A stretch of DNA of 64,000 nt from G965212005 sp965212005 (GCA_965212005.1 OZ243038.1:1860001-1924000); one strand, 5' to 3'; shown: positions 16,629 to 26,799, numbered from the stretch's first letter. Translations and numbers: made by a program. Notes: generated by a model not told the origin, from the sequence alone.

Positions 16629-18902
16629 ATGTCAACCCCTCCGAAAAAATCAACTAAGTCTATAAAAACCATTGGCGAATTCCTTGACTGGACAGGGAAA
16701 CAGGAAGGCTCTTTGTTTCTCTATCGCGGAGTGTCTGCTCCCTACATGGAAATGGAAGCATCGGCATATCGCAGAATAAAGGAGAACCAGGAGGAAGATA
16801 CGGTTCCTTCAAAAATATTTATCAATTATCACGAGCGACTTCTGGATAGAGCCAGATTGGAGGGATTTGACGATCAACAGGGCAAGGATCCTTCCGACCT
16901 GGAATTACTTGCCAGGTTACAGCACTATGGCGCGGCAACATGCCTGATTGATTTTACCGCAGACCCTTTGATCGCATTGTGGTTTGCTTGCCAGGGAAGC
17001 GGGCAGACAAATGGAAAAGTCGTTGCCATGGCAACGGGTGATGTCCAAGACTTCGCCGCAGTGAAACACGAAGACTTGAAGAAGCCTGTCAAGGAATTCC
17101 TCAAGGAGGAAACACTGTGGAAATGGTCTCCTCGGCGCCAAAACAATCGCATTATTGCCCAGAAGTCAACGTTTATATTCGGAAAAAGTACGATCCAGGA
17201 GAGTTGCTACAAGACTGTCAAGATAGACAAAGAAAGCAAAGGAAACATTATTAATGAATTGTGGAATAGATTTGAAGTTACTGAGCAGTCCCTTTTTGGC
17301 GATTTTGTCGGTTTCTCTCTTGCCAATGCCCACGACAAACCTTACAGCGACTATAACTCAGAAGACTATTTTATTTTTGGACTAACCTGCAGTCAGAGAA
17401 AAGAGTATCAGAAAGCGATAGATTATTACGACAAGGCGATAGCGATTAACCCTGAATATACCGAGGCATATCACAATCGTGGTCATGCAAAGGATGCCTT
17501 GAGAAAGTATAAAGGAGCGATATCGGATTATGACAAGGCGATAGCCATTAATCCTAAATTGGCCGAGGCATATAACAATCGCGGCAATGCAAAGGATGCC
17601 ATGGGCGAGCATAAAGGAGCGATAGCGGATTATGACAAAGCGATAGCCATTAATCCTAAATTGGCCGAGGCATATCACAATCGTGGCCATGCAAAGGATG
17701 CCATGGGCGAGCATAAAGGAGCGATAGCGTATTATGATAAGGCGATAGCCATTAACTCTCAATATGTCGAGGCATATACCAATCGCGGAGCTGCAAAGGA
17801 TGCCTTGGGTGATCATCAAGGAGCGATAGCGGATTACGACAAGGCGATAGCCATTAACCCTGAATATGCCGATGCATATAACAATCGCGGCAATGCAAAG
17901 AATGTCTTGGGCGAGCATAAAGGAGCGATGGTGGATTATGGCAAGGCGATAGACATTAATCCTAAATATGCCGATGCATATTATAATCGCGGCAATGTAA
18001 TGTATGCCTTGAGCGATCATCAAGGAGCGATAGCGGATTATGACGAGGCGATAGCCATTAACTCTCAATATGCCGAGGCATATACCAATCGCGGCCATGC
18101 AAAGTATTCTCTGGGTGATCCTCAAGGAGCGATAGCGGATTATGACAAGGCGATAGTCATTAATCCTAAATCGGCCGAGGCATATAACAATCGCGGAAAT
18201 GCAAAGAATGTCTTGGGCGACCATGAAGGAGCGATAGCGGATTATGGCAATGCGATAGCCATTAATCCTCAATATGCCGAGGCATATAACAATCGCGGCA
18301 ATACAAAGGGTGCCATGGGTGACCCTCAAGGGGCGATAGCGGATTATGACAAGGCGATAGTCATTAATCCTAAATTGGCCGAGGTATATAACAATCGCGG
18401 AAATGCAAAGAATGTCTTGGGCGACCATGAAGGAGCGATAGTGGATTATGACAATGCGATAGCCATTAATCCTCAATATGCCGAGGTATATACCAATCGC
18501 GGCAATGCAAAGGGTGCCTTGGGCGACCCTCAAGGGGCGATGGCGGATCATGATAAGGCGATAGCCATTAATTCTGAATTGGCCATGGCATATAACAATC
18601 GCGGCAATGTAAAGAATGTCTTGGGCGACCATGAAGGAGCGATGGCGGATTATGACAAGGCGATAGCCATTAATCCCCAATTGGCCATGGCATATAACAA
18701 TCGCGGCAATGCAAAGAATGTCCTGGGCGACCGTGAAGGAGCGATAGCGGATTATGACAAGGCGATAGCCATTAATCCTGAATTTGCCATGGCATATAAA
18801 AATCGCGGCGATGCAAAGAAAGCCCTGGGCGACCGTGAAGGAGCGATGGCGGATTATGACCAGGCAATCGCCATTGACCCATCAATACGCCGAGGCATAT
18901 AA
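16629..18902 (+). CDS. FRG-domain protein with 15 TPR units
   Basis: A 757-residue protein. The N-terminal domain, about residues 20-230, matches the FRG domain: LFLYRGVS near 30, LLARLQHYGAATCLIDFT near 98-115 followed by DPLIALWFAC, and NRIIAQKSTFIFG near 175. FRG is named for its Phe-Arg-Gly motif and is of unknown activity; it occurs in toxin and phage-defence contexts. Residues about 250-757 are 15 near-identical 34-residue TPRs (102-base DNA repeats). ATG 16629 follows an AGGGA ribosome site; an upstream in-frame ATG at 16446 overlaps res and the terminator and is unlikely. There is no signal peptide. The reading frame leaves TPR phase at SIRRGI and stops at 18902, while TPR-like coding (QYAEAYNNRGDAKNALG) continues in another frame. 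The same tail is shared by the four downstream TPR genes. Confidence 0.85.
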   Translation: MSTPPKKSTKSIKTIGEFLDWTGKQEGSLFLYRGVSAPYMEMEASAYRRIKENQEEDTVPSKIFINYHERLLDRARLEGFDDQQGKDPSDLELLARLQHYGAATCLIDFTADPLIALWFACQGSGQTNGKVVAMATGDVQDFAAVKHEDLKKPVKEFLKEETLWKWSPRRQNNRIIAQKSTFIFGKSTIQESCYKTVKIDKESKGNIINELWNRFEVTEQSLFGDFVGFSLANAHDKPYSDYNSEDYFIFGLTCSQRKEYQKAIDYYDKAIAINPEYTEAYHNRGHAKDALRKYKGAISDYDKAIAINPKLAEAYNNRGNAKDAMGEHKGAIADYDKAIAINPKLAEAYHNRGHAKDAMGEHKGAIAYYDKAIAINSQYVEAYTNRGAAKDALGDHQGAIADYDKAIAINPEYADAYNNRGNAKNVLGEHKGAMVDYGKAIDINPKYADAYYNRGNVMYALSDHQGAIADYDEAIAINSQYAEAYTNRGHAKYSLGDPQGAIADYDKAIVINPKSAEAYNNRGNAKNVLGDHEGAIADYGNAIAINPQYAEAYNNRGNTKGAMGDPQGAIADYDKAIVINPKLAEVYNNRGNAKNVLGDHEGAIVDYDNAIAINPQYAEVYTNRGNAKGALGDPQGAMADHDKAIAINSELAMAYNNRGNVKNVLGDHEGAMADYDKAIAINPQLAMAYNNRGNAKNVLGDREGAIADYDKAIAINPEFAMAYKNRGDAKKALGDREGAMADYDQAIAIDPSIRRGI

Positions 18903-18940
18903 CAATCGCGGCGATGCAAAGAATGCCCTGGGCTACATAC

Positions 18941-19566
18941 AGACGGTATCCGCAGGGGAAACAGCAGGTGATGGCTGAAACGAGGGTTCCGTAGGGTAGG
19001 CCGGGACGGGTGCACTCCTATCGGACGGGCCCGGGGAGCCCCGGCGGAAAAGCGGGCAGGTGGTCATGGCCCTCAAAGAGCCAGTGCGACCTGTGCTGGC
19101 AGAACGAAACCACTGCTCTGTAACGAAGCTGAGCTGTCGACAGCTGCGGGACTGCGCCAGGGCCCGTGCCGGCACCAGCTTACGCACTATACTTTGCTTG
19201 TTTTTGGGGGTATCTTTAAGGTTAAGCAGCGGGAAGAGGAGGCCGTCCGTAGTGGCAGCCATCTTGTTGACTGCATGGTAAAAAAAGCTTTGCGTAACGC
19301 CAGGAACGGGGTTTGCAGGCACGTCAGGCAAGAAGGCAAAGCAGGGGAGGAGCATACCCCTGCCCAAAGGAGTATCGCGGTGTCAAAATCGACGAAAAAG
19401 CCAGCAGGGGCGAGACCCGCCGTCCGCCCGGCCGGAGGCTGGCATCCGTTGACGGGGCGCGCCCGTCGCGCCGTGTGCTGCCTGCTGTCCTGCCTGGTGT
19501 CGGGCCTGCCCGCGTTGATGCCCATCCCCTCGCTGGCTACCGACGTCTACAAGTATCGGGACGACC
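18941..19566 (+). repeat. Transglycosylase 5' cassette, copy A
   Basis: A 626-base copy of the transglycosylase leader: upstream region, TATACT box, AAAGGAG ribosome site, GTG start and 61-codon signal-peptide segment ending at the DVYKYRDD codons. It is joined on the left to the FRG-TPR tail and on the right to TPR repeats. Sequence before the ribosome site shows no gene. Confidence 0.85.
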
Positions 19567-21743
19567 ATCAAGGAGCGATATCGGATTACGACAAAGCGAT
19601 AGCCATTAATCCTCAAGATGCGAAGGCATATTATAATCGCGGCAATGCAAAGGATGACCTGGGCGAGCGCCAAGGAGCGATATCGGATTACGATCAGGCG
19701 ATAGCCATTCACCCTCAAGATGCGAAGGCATATAGCAATCGCGGCAATGCAAAGTATGACTTGGGCGACCATCCAGGAGCGATAGCGGATTACGACAAGG
19801 CGATAGCCATCAACCCTCAATTTTCCGAGGCATATACCACTCGCGGAATTACAAAGAGTGACCTGGGCGACCGTCAAGGAGCGATGGCGGATTATGACAA
19901 GGCGATAGCAGAGTACGACAAGGCGATAGCCATTCACCCTCAATATGCCGAGGCATATAACTATCGCGGAGCTACAAAGCATGTCCTGGGCGACCGTCAA
20001 GGAGCGATAACGGATTACGACCAGGCGATAGCCATTCACCCTCAATTTGCCGAGGCATATGCCACTCGCGGAGTTACAAAGACTTTCCTGGGCGACCATA
20101 AAGGAGCGATAGCGGATTACGACAAGGCGATAGCCATTAATCCTCAAGATGTCGTGGTATATAACTTTCGCGGACACACAAAGACTTTCCTGGGCGACGA
20201 TCAAGGAGCGATAACGGATTACGACCAGGCGATAGCCATTAATCCTCAATATGCCGAGGCATATAACTATCGCGGAGCTACAAAGCATGTCCTGGGCGAC
20301 CCTCAAGGAGCGATAACGGATTACGACCAGGCGATAGCTATTAATCCTCAATATGCCGAGGCATATAACAATCGCGGAGCTACAAAGGATGCCTTGGGCG
20401 ACCATCCAGGAGCGATAGCGGATTATGACAAGGCGATAGCCATTAACCCTCAATATGCCGAAGCATATAACAATCGCGGAGCTACAAAGGATGCCTTGGG
20501 CGACCGTCCAGGAGCGATGGCGGATTATGACCAGGCGATAGCCATTAACCCTCAAGATGCTGAGGCATATAACAATCGCGGAGCTACAAAGGGTGACCTG
20601 GGCGATCCTCAAGGAGCGATATCGGTTTACGACAAGGCGATAGCCATGGCATATTATATTCGCGGATTGATAAAGAATTTCCTGGGTGACGACCCTCAAG
20701 GAGCGATAACGGACTACGACAAGGCGATAGCCATTAACCCTCAATATGCGAAGGCATATAAAAAGCGCGGCGATGCAAAGTATTTTTGGGAAGACGACAC
20801 TAAAGGAGCGATAACAGATTACGACAAGGCGATAGCCATTAACCCTCAATATGTCGAGGCATATAAAAAGCGCAGCCTTGCAAAGCGTTTCCTGGGCGAC
20901 CGTGAAGGAGCGATATCGGATTACGGCAAGGTGATAGCCATTAACCCTCAAGATGAGAATGCATATATTATGCGCGGCTATGTAAAGCGTGACCTGGGCG
21001 ACCGTGAAGGAGCGATATCGGATTACGACCAGGTGATAGCCATTAGACCTCAATATGACATTGCATATCGCTGGCGTGGCCTTGTAAAGAATGACCTGGG
21101 CGACCGTGAAGGAGCGATATCGGATTACGACCAGGCGATAGCCATTAACCCTCAGTATGCGAATGCATATTTTAATCGCGGCTATGCAAAGAATGCCTTG
21201 GGCGACCGTGAAGGAGGGATATCAGATTACGACCAGGCGATAGCCATTAACCCTAAATTTAACGAGGCATATCGCTTTCGTGGCCTTGTAAAGAATGACC
21301 TGGGCGACCGTGAAGGAGCGATAGCGGATTACGACCAGGCGATAGCCATTAACCCTCGATATGCGAAGGCATATAAAAATCGCGGCAATGCCAAGGATGC
21401 TCTGGGCGACCGTGAAGGAGCGATGGCGGATTATGACCAGGTGATAGCCATTTACGACAAGGAGATCGCCATTGACCCTCAATATGCCGAAGCATATTAT
21501 GGTCGCGGAGTTGCAAAGGATGCCTTGGGCGATCGTGAAGGAGCGATGGCGGATTATGACCAGGCGATAGCCATTTACGACAAGGAGATCGCCATCAACC
21601 CTCAAGATGCCAAAGCATATTATAATCGCGGCGATGCAAAGTCTGCCCTGGGCGACCGTGAAGGAGCGATGGCGGATTACGACCAGGCAATCGCCATTGA
21701 CCCCTCAATCGCCATTAACCCCTTAATACGCCGAGGCATATAA
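19380..21743 (+). CDS. Exported TPR protein 1 (captured transglycosylase signal peptide, about 21 TPRs)
   Basis: A 787-residue protein. Residues 1-61 are nearly the same as those of the downstream lytic transglycosylase. They hold a charged RARR region, a hydrophobic core (AVCCLLSCLVSGLPALM) and a likely cleavage site after PSLA, then DVYKYRDD. From there the chain switches to about 21 TPR units (consensus GDxxGAISDYDKAIAINPQ plus AYNNRGATKxxL). A few units carry short insertions (AEYDKAIAI, IYDKEIAI). GTG 19380 has AAAGGAG 7 bases upstream; longer in-frame starts (19194) cross the leader and are unlikely. The predicted location is the periplasm or outside the cell. It ends in the shared out-of-frame tail IRRGI. 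Long antisense frames over the array are by-products of the 102-base period. Confidence 0.8.
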   Translation: MSKSTKKPAGARPAVRPAGGWHPLTGRARRAVCCLLSCLVSGLPALMPIPSLATDVYKYRDDHQGAISDYDKAIAINPQDAKAYYNRGNAKDDLGERQGAISDYDQAIAIHPQDAKAYSNRGNAKYDLGDHPGAIADYDKAIAINPQFSEAYTTRGITKSDLGDRQGAMADYDKAIAEYDKAIAIHPQYAEAYNYRGATKHVLGDRQGAITDYDQAIAIHPQFAEAYATRGVTKTFLGDHKGAIADYDKAIAINPQDVVVYNFRGHTKTFLGDDQGAITDYDQAIAINPQYAEAYNYRGATKHVLGDPQGAITDYDQAIAINPQYAEAYNNRGATKDALGDHPGAIADYDKAIAINPQYAEAYNNRGATKDALGDRPGAMADYDQAIAINPQDAEAYNNRGATKGDLGDPQGAISVYDKAIAMAYYIRGLIKNFLGDDPQGAITDYDKAIAINPQYAKAYKKRGDAKYFWEDDTKGAITDYDKAIAINPQYVEAYKKRSLAKRFLGDREGAISDYGKVIAINPQDENAYIMRGYVKRDLGDREGAISDYDQVIAIRPQYDIAYRWRGLVKNDLGDREGAISDYDQAIAINPQYANAYFNRGYAKNALGDREGGISDYDQAIAINPKFNEAYRFRGLVKNDLGDREGAIADYDQAIAINPRYAKAYKNRGNAKDALGDREGAMADYDQVIAIYDKEIAIDPQYAEAYYGRGVAKDALGDREGAMADYDQAIAIYDKEIAINPQDAKAYYNRGDAKSALGDREGAMADYDQAIAIDPSIAINPLIRRGI

Positions 21744-22404
21744 CCATCGCGACTATGCAGCCCCCTGGTCTACGATAAGACAGTATCCGCAGGGGAAACA
21801 GCAGGTGATGCCTGAAACGAGGGTTCCGTAGGGTAGGCCGGGACGGGCACACTCCTATCGGACGGCCCCGGGGAGGCCCGGCGGAAAAGCGGGCAGATGC
21901 CAGGGTCCTCAAAGAGCCAGTGCAATCTGTGTCGGCAGAACGAAACCACTGCTCTGCAACGAAGCTGAGCCGCCGACAGCTGCGGGACTGGCACCAGGGC
22001 CCGTGCAGGCGCTGCTTACGCACTATACCTTGCTTGTTTTTTGGGGTATCTTTCAAGGTCAACGCAGCGGGAAGAGGAGGCCGTCCGTAGTGGTCGCCAT
22101 CTTGTTGACTGCATGGTAAAAAAGCTTTGCGTAACGCCAGGAACGGGGTTTGCAGGCACGTCAGGCAAGAAGGACAAGCAGGGGAGGGAGCATACCCCTG
22201 CCCAAAGGAGTGCCGCAGTGGCAAAATTGACGAACAAGCCAGCAGAGGCGGTATCCGCCGTCAGCCTGGCCCGGCGCCGGGATCCGTTGACGGGGCGCGC
22301 CCGTCGCGCCGTGTGCTGCCTGCTGTGCTGCCTGGTGTCGGGCCTGCCCGCGTTGATACCCATCCCCTCGCTGGCTACCGACGTCTACAAGTATCGGAAC
22401 GACC
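20893..22404 (+). repeat. Segmental duplication, left copy (period 3267)
   Basis: This segment contains the last ~850 bases of TPR gene 1, the spacer and the signal-peptide segment of TPR gene 2. It recurs 3267 bases to the right. The coding tails up to 21743 and 25010 differ at only a handful of positions that I could find by eye; examples are AGAATG versus AGCATG and GAGATC versus GAGGTC. This points to a recent duplication or gene conversion. Confidence 0.8.
21778..22404 (+). repeat. Transglycosylase 5' cassette, copy B
   Basis: A 627-base copy of the transglycosylase upstream region and signal-peptide coding, ending at GGAACGACC, where it joins TPR repeats. It carries a TATACC box, an AAAGGAG ribosome site at 22204-22210 and GTG at 22218. 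No other gene is seen in the spacer 21744-22217. Confidence 0.85.
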
Positions 22405-25010
22405 TTCAAGGAGCGCTATCGGATTACGACAAAGCGATAGCCATTAATCCTCAAGATGCCAAGGCATATTACAAACGCGGCAATGCAAAGGCTGCCCTGG
22501 GCGACCGTGAAGGAGCGATACCGGATTACGACCAGGCGATAGCCATTAACCCTCAATATGCCGGGGCATATTACAATCGCGGACTTACAAAGGATTCTCT
22601 GGGCGACCGTGAAGGAGCGATAGCGGATTACGACCAGGCGATAGCCATTAACCCTCAATATGCCAAGGCATATAACAATCGCGGCTATGTAAAGTCTGCC
22701 CTGGGCGACCGTGAAGGAGCGATACCGGATTATGACCAGGCGATAGCCATTAACCCTCAATATGCCGGGGCATATTACAATCGCGGCAATGCAAAGGCTG
22801 CCCTGGGCGACCGTGAAGGAGCGATAGCGGATTACGATCAGGCGATAGCCATTAACCCTCAATATGCCGAGGCATATTACAATCGCGGACTTACAAAGGA
22901 TTCTCTGGGCGACCGGGAAGGAGCGATACCGGATTACGACCAGGCGATAGCCATTAACCCTCAAGATGCCAAGGCATATAACAATCGCGGCTATGTAAAG
23001 GATGCCTTGGGCGACCGGGAAGGAGCGATAGCGGATTACGACCAGGCGATAGCCATTAACCCTCAATATGCCGGGGCATATTACAATCGCGGCAATGCAA
23101 AGTCTGCCCTGGGCGACCGGGAAGGAGCGATACCGGATTACGATCAGGCGATAGCCATTAACCCTCAATATGCCGAGGCATATTACAATCGCGGACTTAC
23201 AAAGGATTCTCTGGGCGACCGGGAAGGAGCGATAACGGATTACGACCAGGCGATAGCCATTAACCCTCAAGATGCCAAGGCATATAACAATCGCGGCTAT
23301 GTAAAGGATGCCTTGGGCGACCGGGAAGGAGCGATAGCGGATTACGACCAGGCGATAGCCATTAACCCTCAATATGCCGGGGCATATTACAATCGCGGCA
23401 ATGCAAAGGATGCTCTGGGCGACCGGGAAGGAGCGATAACGGATTACGATCAGGCGATAGCCATTAACCCTCAAGATGCCAAGGCATATAACAATCGCGG
23501 CTATGCAAAGAAAGCCTTGGGCGACCGGGAAGGAGCGATAACGGATTACGATCAGGCGATAGCCATTAACCCTCAAGATGCCAAGGCATATAACAATCGC
23601 GGTAATGCAAAGAAAGCCTTGGGCGACCGGGAAGGAGCGATAACGGATTACGACCAGGCGATAGCCATTAACCCTCAATATGCCAAGGCATATAACAATC
23701 GCGGCAATGCAAAGAAAGCTCTGGGCGACCGTGAAGGAGCGATGGCGGATTATGACAAGGCGATAGCCATTAACCCTCAAGGAGCGATATCGGTTTACGA
23801 CAAGGCGATAGCCATGGCATATTATATTCGCGGATTTATAAAGGATATCCTGGGCGGCCGTGAAGGAGCGATAGCGGATTACGACAAGGCGATAGCCATT
23901 AACCCTCAATATACGAAGGCATATAAAAATCGCGGCGATGCAAAGTTTTTCCTGGGTGACGACCCTCAAGGAGCGATAACGGATTACGATAAGGCGATAG
24001 CCATTAACCCTCAAGATGCCGAGGCATATAAAAAGCGCGGCCAAGCAAAGCGTTTCCTGGGCGACCGTGAAGGAGCGATAGCGGATTACGATAAGGCGAT
24101 AGCCATTAACCCTCAAGATGCCGAGGCATATAACAATCGCAGCTCCGTGAAGCGTTCCCTGGGCGACCGTGAAGGAGCGATATCGGATTACGGCAAGGTG
24201 ATAGCCATTAACCCTCAAGATGAGCATGCATATATTATGCGCGGCTATGTAAAGCGTGACCTGGGCGACCGTGAAGGAGCGATATCGGATTACGACCAGG
24301 TGATAGCCATTAGACCTCAATATGACATTGCATATCGCTGGCGTGGCCTTGTAAAGAATGACCTGGGCGACCGTGAAGGAGCGATATCGGATTACGACCA
24401 GGCGATAGCCATTAACCCTCAGTATGCGAATGCATATTTTAATCGCGGCTATGCAAAGAATGCCTTGGGCGACCGTGAAGGAGGGATATCAGATTACGAC
24501 CAGGCGATAGCCATTAACCCTAAATTTAACGAGGCATATCGCTTTCGTGGCCTTGTAAAGAATGACCTGGGCGACCGTGAAGGAGCGATAGCGGATTACG
24601 ACCAGGCGATAGCCATTAACCCTCGATATGCGAAGGCATATAAAAATCGCGGCAATGCCAAGGATGCTCTGGGCGACCGTGAAGGAGCGATGGCGGATTA
24701 TGACCAGGTGATAGCCATTTACGACAAGGAGGTCGCCATTGACCCTCAATATGCCGAAGCATATTATGGTCGCGGAGTTGCAAAGGATGCCTTGGGCGAT
24801 CGTGAAGGAGCGATGGCGGATTATGACCAGGCGATAGCCATTTACGACAAGGAGATCGCCATCAACCCTCAAGATGCCAAAGCATATTATAATCGCGGCG
24901 ATGCCAAGGATGCCCTGGGCGACCGTGAAGGAGCGATGGCGGATTACGACAAGGCAATCGCCATTGACCCCTCAATTGCCATTAACCCCTTAATACGCCG
25001 AGGCATATAA
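22218..25010 (+). CDS. Exported TPR protein 2 (about 25 TPRs, higher-order repeats)
   Basis: A 930-residue protein, the longest of the series. Residues 1-62 are the transglycosylase-type signal peptide (hydrophobic AVCCLLCCLVSGLPALI, then DVYKYRND), followed by about 25 TPRs that are more uniform than in TPR gene 1. A three-TPR block (units beginning with GLTKDSLG, GYVK and GNAK) is repeated three times, giving a 306-base DNA period at 22581-23498. The last ~850 bases match TPR gene 1 almost exactly. GTG 22218 is preceded by AAAGGAG; an in-frame start at 22041 lies inside the leader. Predicted exported. Its binding partner is unknown; the canonical TPR fold suggests an extended superhelical scaffold. 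Confidence 0.8.
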   Translation: MAKLTNKPAEAVSAVSLARRRDPLTGRARRAVCCLLCCLVSGLPALIPIPSLATDVYKYRNDLQGALSDYDKAIAINPQDAKAYYKRGNAKAALGDREGAIPDYDQAIAINPQYAGAYYNRGLTKDSLGDREGAIADYDQAIAINPQYAKAYNNRGYVKSALGDREGAIPDYDQAIAINPQYAGAYYNRGNAKAALGDREGAIADYDQAIAINPQYAEAYYNRGLTKDSLGDREGAIPDYDQAIAINPQDAKAYNNRGYVKDALGDREGAIADYDQAIAINPQYAGAYYNRGNAKSALGDREGAIPDYDQAIAINPQYAEAYYNRGLTKDSLGDREGAITDYDQAIAINPQDAKAYNNRGYVKDALGDREGAIADYDQAIAINPQYAGAYYNRGNAKDALGDREGAITDYDQAIAINPQDAKAYNNRGYAKKALGDREGAITDYDQAIAINPQDAKAYNNRGNAKKALGDREGAITDYDQAIAINPQYAKAYNNRGNAKKALGDREGAMADYDKAIAINPQGAISVYDKAIAMAYYIRGFIKDILGGREGAIADYDKAIAINPQYTKAYKNRGDAKFFLGDDPQGAITDYDKAIAINPQDAEAYKKRGQAKRFLGDREGAIADYDKAIAINPQDAEAYNNRSSVKRSLGDREGAISDYGKVIAINPQDEHAYIMRGYVKRDLGDREGAISDYDQVIAIRPQYDIAYRWRGLVKNDLGDREGAISDYDQAIAINPQYANAYFNRGYAKNALGDREGGISDYDQAIAINPKFNEAYRFRGLVKNDLGDREGAIADYDQAIAINPRYAKAYKNRGNAKDALGDREGAMADYDQVIAIYDKEVAIDPQYAEAYYGRGVAKDALGDREGAMADYDQAIAIYDKEIAINPQDAKAYYNRGDAKDALGDREGAMADYDKAIAIDPSIAINPLIRRGI
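22581..23498 (+). repeat. Three-fold 306-base higher-order repeat
   Basis: GGACTTAC recurs at 22581, 22887 and 23193, exactly 306 bases (three 102-base TPR units) apart. Each block carries the same order of unit variants, so the array grew by duplication of three-unit blocks and not of single units. Confidence 0.85.
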
Positions 25011-25671
25011 CCATCGCGGTTATGCAGCCCCCTGATCTACGATAAGACAGTATCCACAGGGGAAACGGCAGGGGATGCCTGAAACGAGGGTTCCGTAGGG
25101 TAGGCTGAGCCGGGCGCACTCCTATCGGACGGCCTCGGGGAGGCCCGGCGGAAAAGCGGGCAGATGCCGGGGTCCTCAAAGAGCCAGTGCAATCTGTGTC
25201 GGCAGAACGAAACCACTGCTCTGCAACGAAGCTGAGCCGCCGACAGCTGCGGGACTGGCACCAGGGCCCGTGCAGGCGCTGCTTACGCACTATACCTTGC
25301 TTGTTTTTTGGGGTATCTTTCAAGGTCAACGCAGCGGGAAGAGGAGGCCGCCCGTAGTGGCCGCCATCTTGTTGACTGCATGGTAAAAAAGCTTTGCGTA
25401 ATGCCAGGAACGGGGTTTGCAGGCAGGTCAGGCAAGAAGGCAAAGCAGGGAAGGGAGCATACCCCTGCCCAAAGGAGTGTCGCGGTGGCAAAATCGACGA
25501 ACAAGCCAGCAGGGGCGGTATCCGCCGTCAGCCCGGCTCGGTGCCGGGATCCGTTGACGGGGCGCGCCCGTCGCGCCGTGTGCTGTCTGCTGTCCTGCCT
25601 GGTGTCGGGCCTGTCCGCGTTGATGCCCATCCCCTCGCTGGCTACCGACGTCTACAAGTATCGGGACGACC
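24160..25671 (+). repeat. Segmental duplication, right copy (period 3267)
   Basis: This is the counterpart of 20893-22404. It holds the end of TPR gene 2, the spacer and the signal segment of TPR gene 3. The stops (21743, 25010), cassette starts (21778, 25045) and cassette ends (22404, 25671) all differ by exactly 3267. Confidence 0.8.
25045..25671 (+). repeat. Transglycosylase 5' cassette, copy C
   Basis: A 627-base copy, the same length as B. It has a TATACC box, AAAGGAG at 25471-25477 and GTG at 25485, and ends at GGGACGACC before TPR repeats. The spacer 25011-25484 holds nothing else that I can support. Confidence 0.85.
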
Positions 25672-26765
25672 CTCAAGGAGCGCTATCGGATTACGACCAG
25701 GCGATAGCCATCAATCCTCAAGATGCCGAGGCATATTACAATCGCGGAGTTAAAAAGCATGCCCAGGGCGACCCTCAAGGAGCGCTATCGGATTACGACC
25801 AGGCGATAGCCATCAACCCTCAAGATGCCGAGGCATATTACAAACGCGGCAATGCAAAGAAAGCCCTGGGCGACCGTGAAGGAGCGATAACGGATTACGG
25901 CCAGGCGATAGCCATTAACCCTCAGGATTTCAAGGCATATAACAATCGCGGCAATGCAAAGGATGATCTGGGCGACCGTGAAGGAGCGATAACGGATTAT
26001 GACCAGGCGATAGCCATCAACCCTCAAGGTGTCGTGGCATATTTCAATCGCGGCAATGCAAAGCATGACCTGGGCGACCATCAGGGAGCGATATCGGATT
26101 ACGACCAGGCGATAGCCATTAACCCTCAATTGGCCGATGCATATTATGGTCGCGGAGATACAAAGCATGTCCTGGACGATTATCAAGGAGCGATAGCGGA
26201 TTATGATAAGGCGATAGCTATCAACCCTCAATATGCCGAGGCATATTGGAGGCGCGGCAATTCAAAGTATATCCTAGGCGATCATCAAGGAGCGCTATCG
26301 GATTACGACCAGGCGATAGCCATTAACCCTCAAGATGCGAAGGCATATTATAATCGCGGCAATGCAAAGGATGCTCTGGGCGACCGTCAAGGAGCGATAG
26401 CGGATTACGACCAGGCGATAGCCATTAACCCTCAAGATGCGAAGGCATATAACAATCGCGGCAATGCAAAGAATGCCCTAGGCGACCCTCAAGGAGCGAT
26501 GGCAGATTACGACAAGGCGATAGCCATTAATTTTCGAGATGCCTATGCATATCACAATCGCGGACGTACAAAGCATGACCTGGGCGACCCTCAAGGAGCG
26601 ATGGCAGATTACGACAAGGCGATAGCCATTAACCCTCAATATGCCGATGCATATTACAATCGCGGAGCTACAAAGTATGCCCTGGGCGACCGTGAAGGAG
26701 CGATGGCGGATTATGACAAGGCAATCGCCATTGACCCATCAATACGCCGAGATATATCACAATAG
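25485..26765 (+). CDS. Exported TPR protein 3 (about 11 TPRs)
   Basis: A 426-residue protein built like TPR proteins 1 and 2: a transglycosylase-type signal peptide in residues 1-62 (AVCCLLSCLVSGLSALM, DVYKYRDD), then about 11 TPR units. The units are more varied than in protein 2 (for example GVKKHAQG, GDTKHVLD, GNSKYILG). GTG 25485 has AAAGGAG at the standard distance. It ends SIRRDISQ after the common change of frame, while the TPR-like tail HQYAEIYHNSGNAKK continues out of frame. Predicted periplasmic or secreted. It is likely a paralogue with a shorter, older array. Confidence 0.8.
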   Translation: MAKSTNKPAGAVSAVSPARCRDPLTGRARRAVCCLLSCLVSGLSALMPIPSLATDVYKYRDDPQGALSDYDQAIAINPQDAEAYYNRGVKKHAQGDPQGALSDYDQAIAINPQDAEAYYKRGNAKKALGDREGAITDYGQAIAINPQDFKAYNNRGNAKDDLGDREGAITDYDQAIAINPQGVVAYFNRGNAKHDLGDHQGAISDYDQAIAINPQLADAYYGRGDTKHVLDDYQGAIADYDKAIAINPQYAEAYWRRGNSKYILGDHQGALSDYDQAIAINPQDAKAYYNRGNAKDALGDRQGAIADYDQAIAINPQDAKAYNNRGNAKNALGDPQGAMADYDKAIAINFRDAYAYHNRGRTKHDLGDPQGAMADYDKAIAINPQYADAYYNRGATKYALGDREGAMADYDKAIAIDPSIRRDISQ

Positions 26766-26799
26766 CGGCAATGCAAAGAAAGCCCCCTGGTCTACGATA

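Noticed and set aside
17382..18680. Long minus-strand open frames across the TPR arrays (also 19383-21053 and 22416-24320)
   Set aside because: They are the complement of a 102-base repeat that happens to lack stops in one antisense frame. They lack ribosome sites and show repetitive, unlikely protein sequence.
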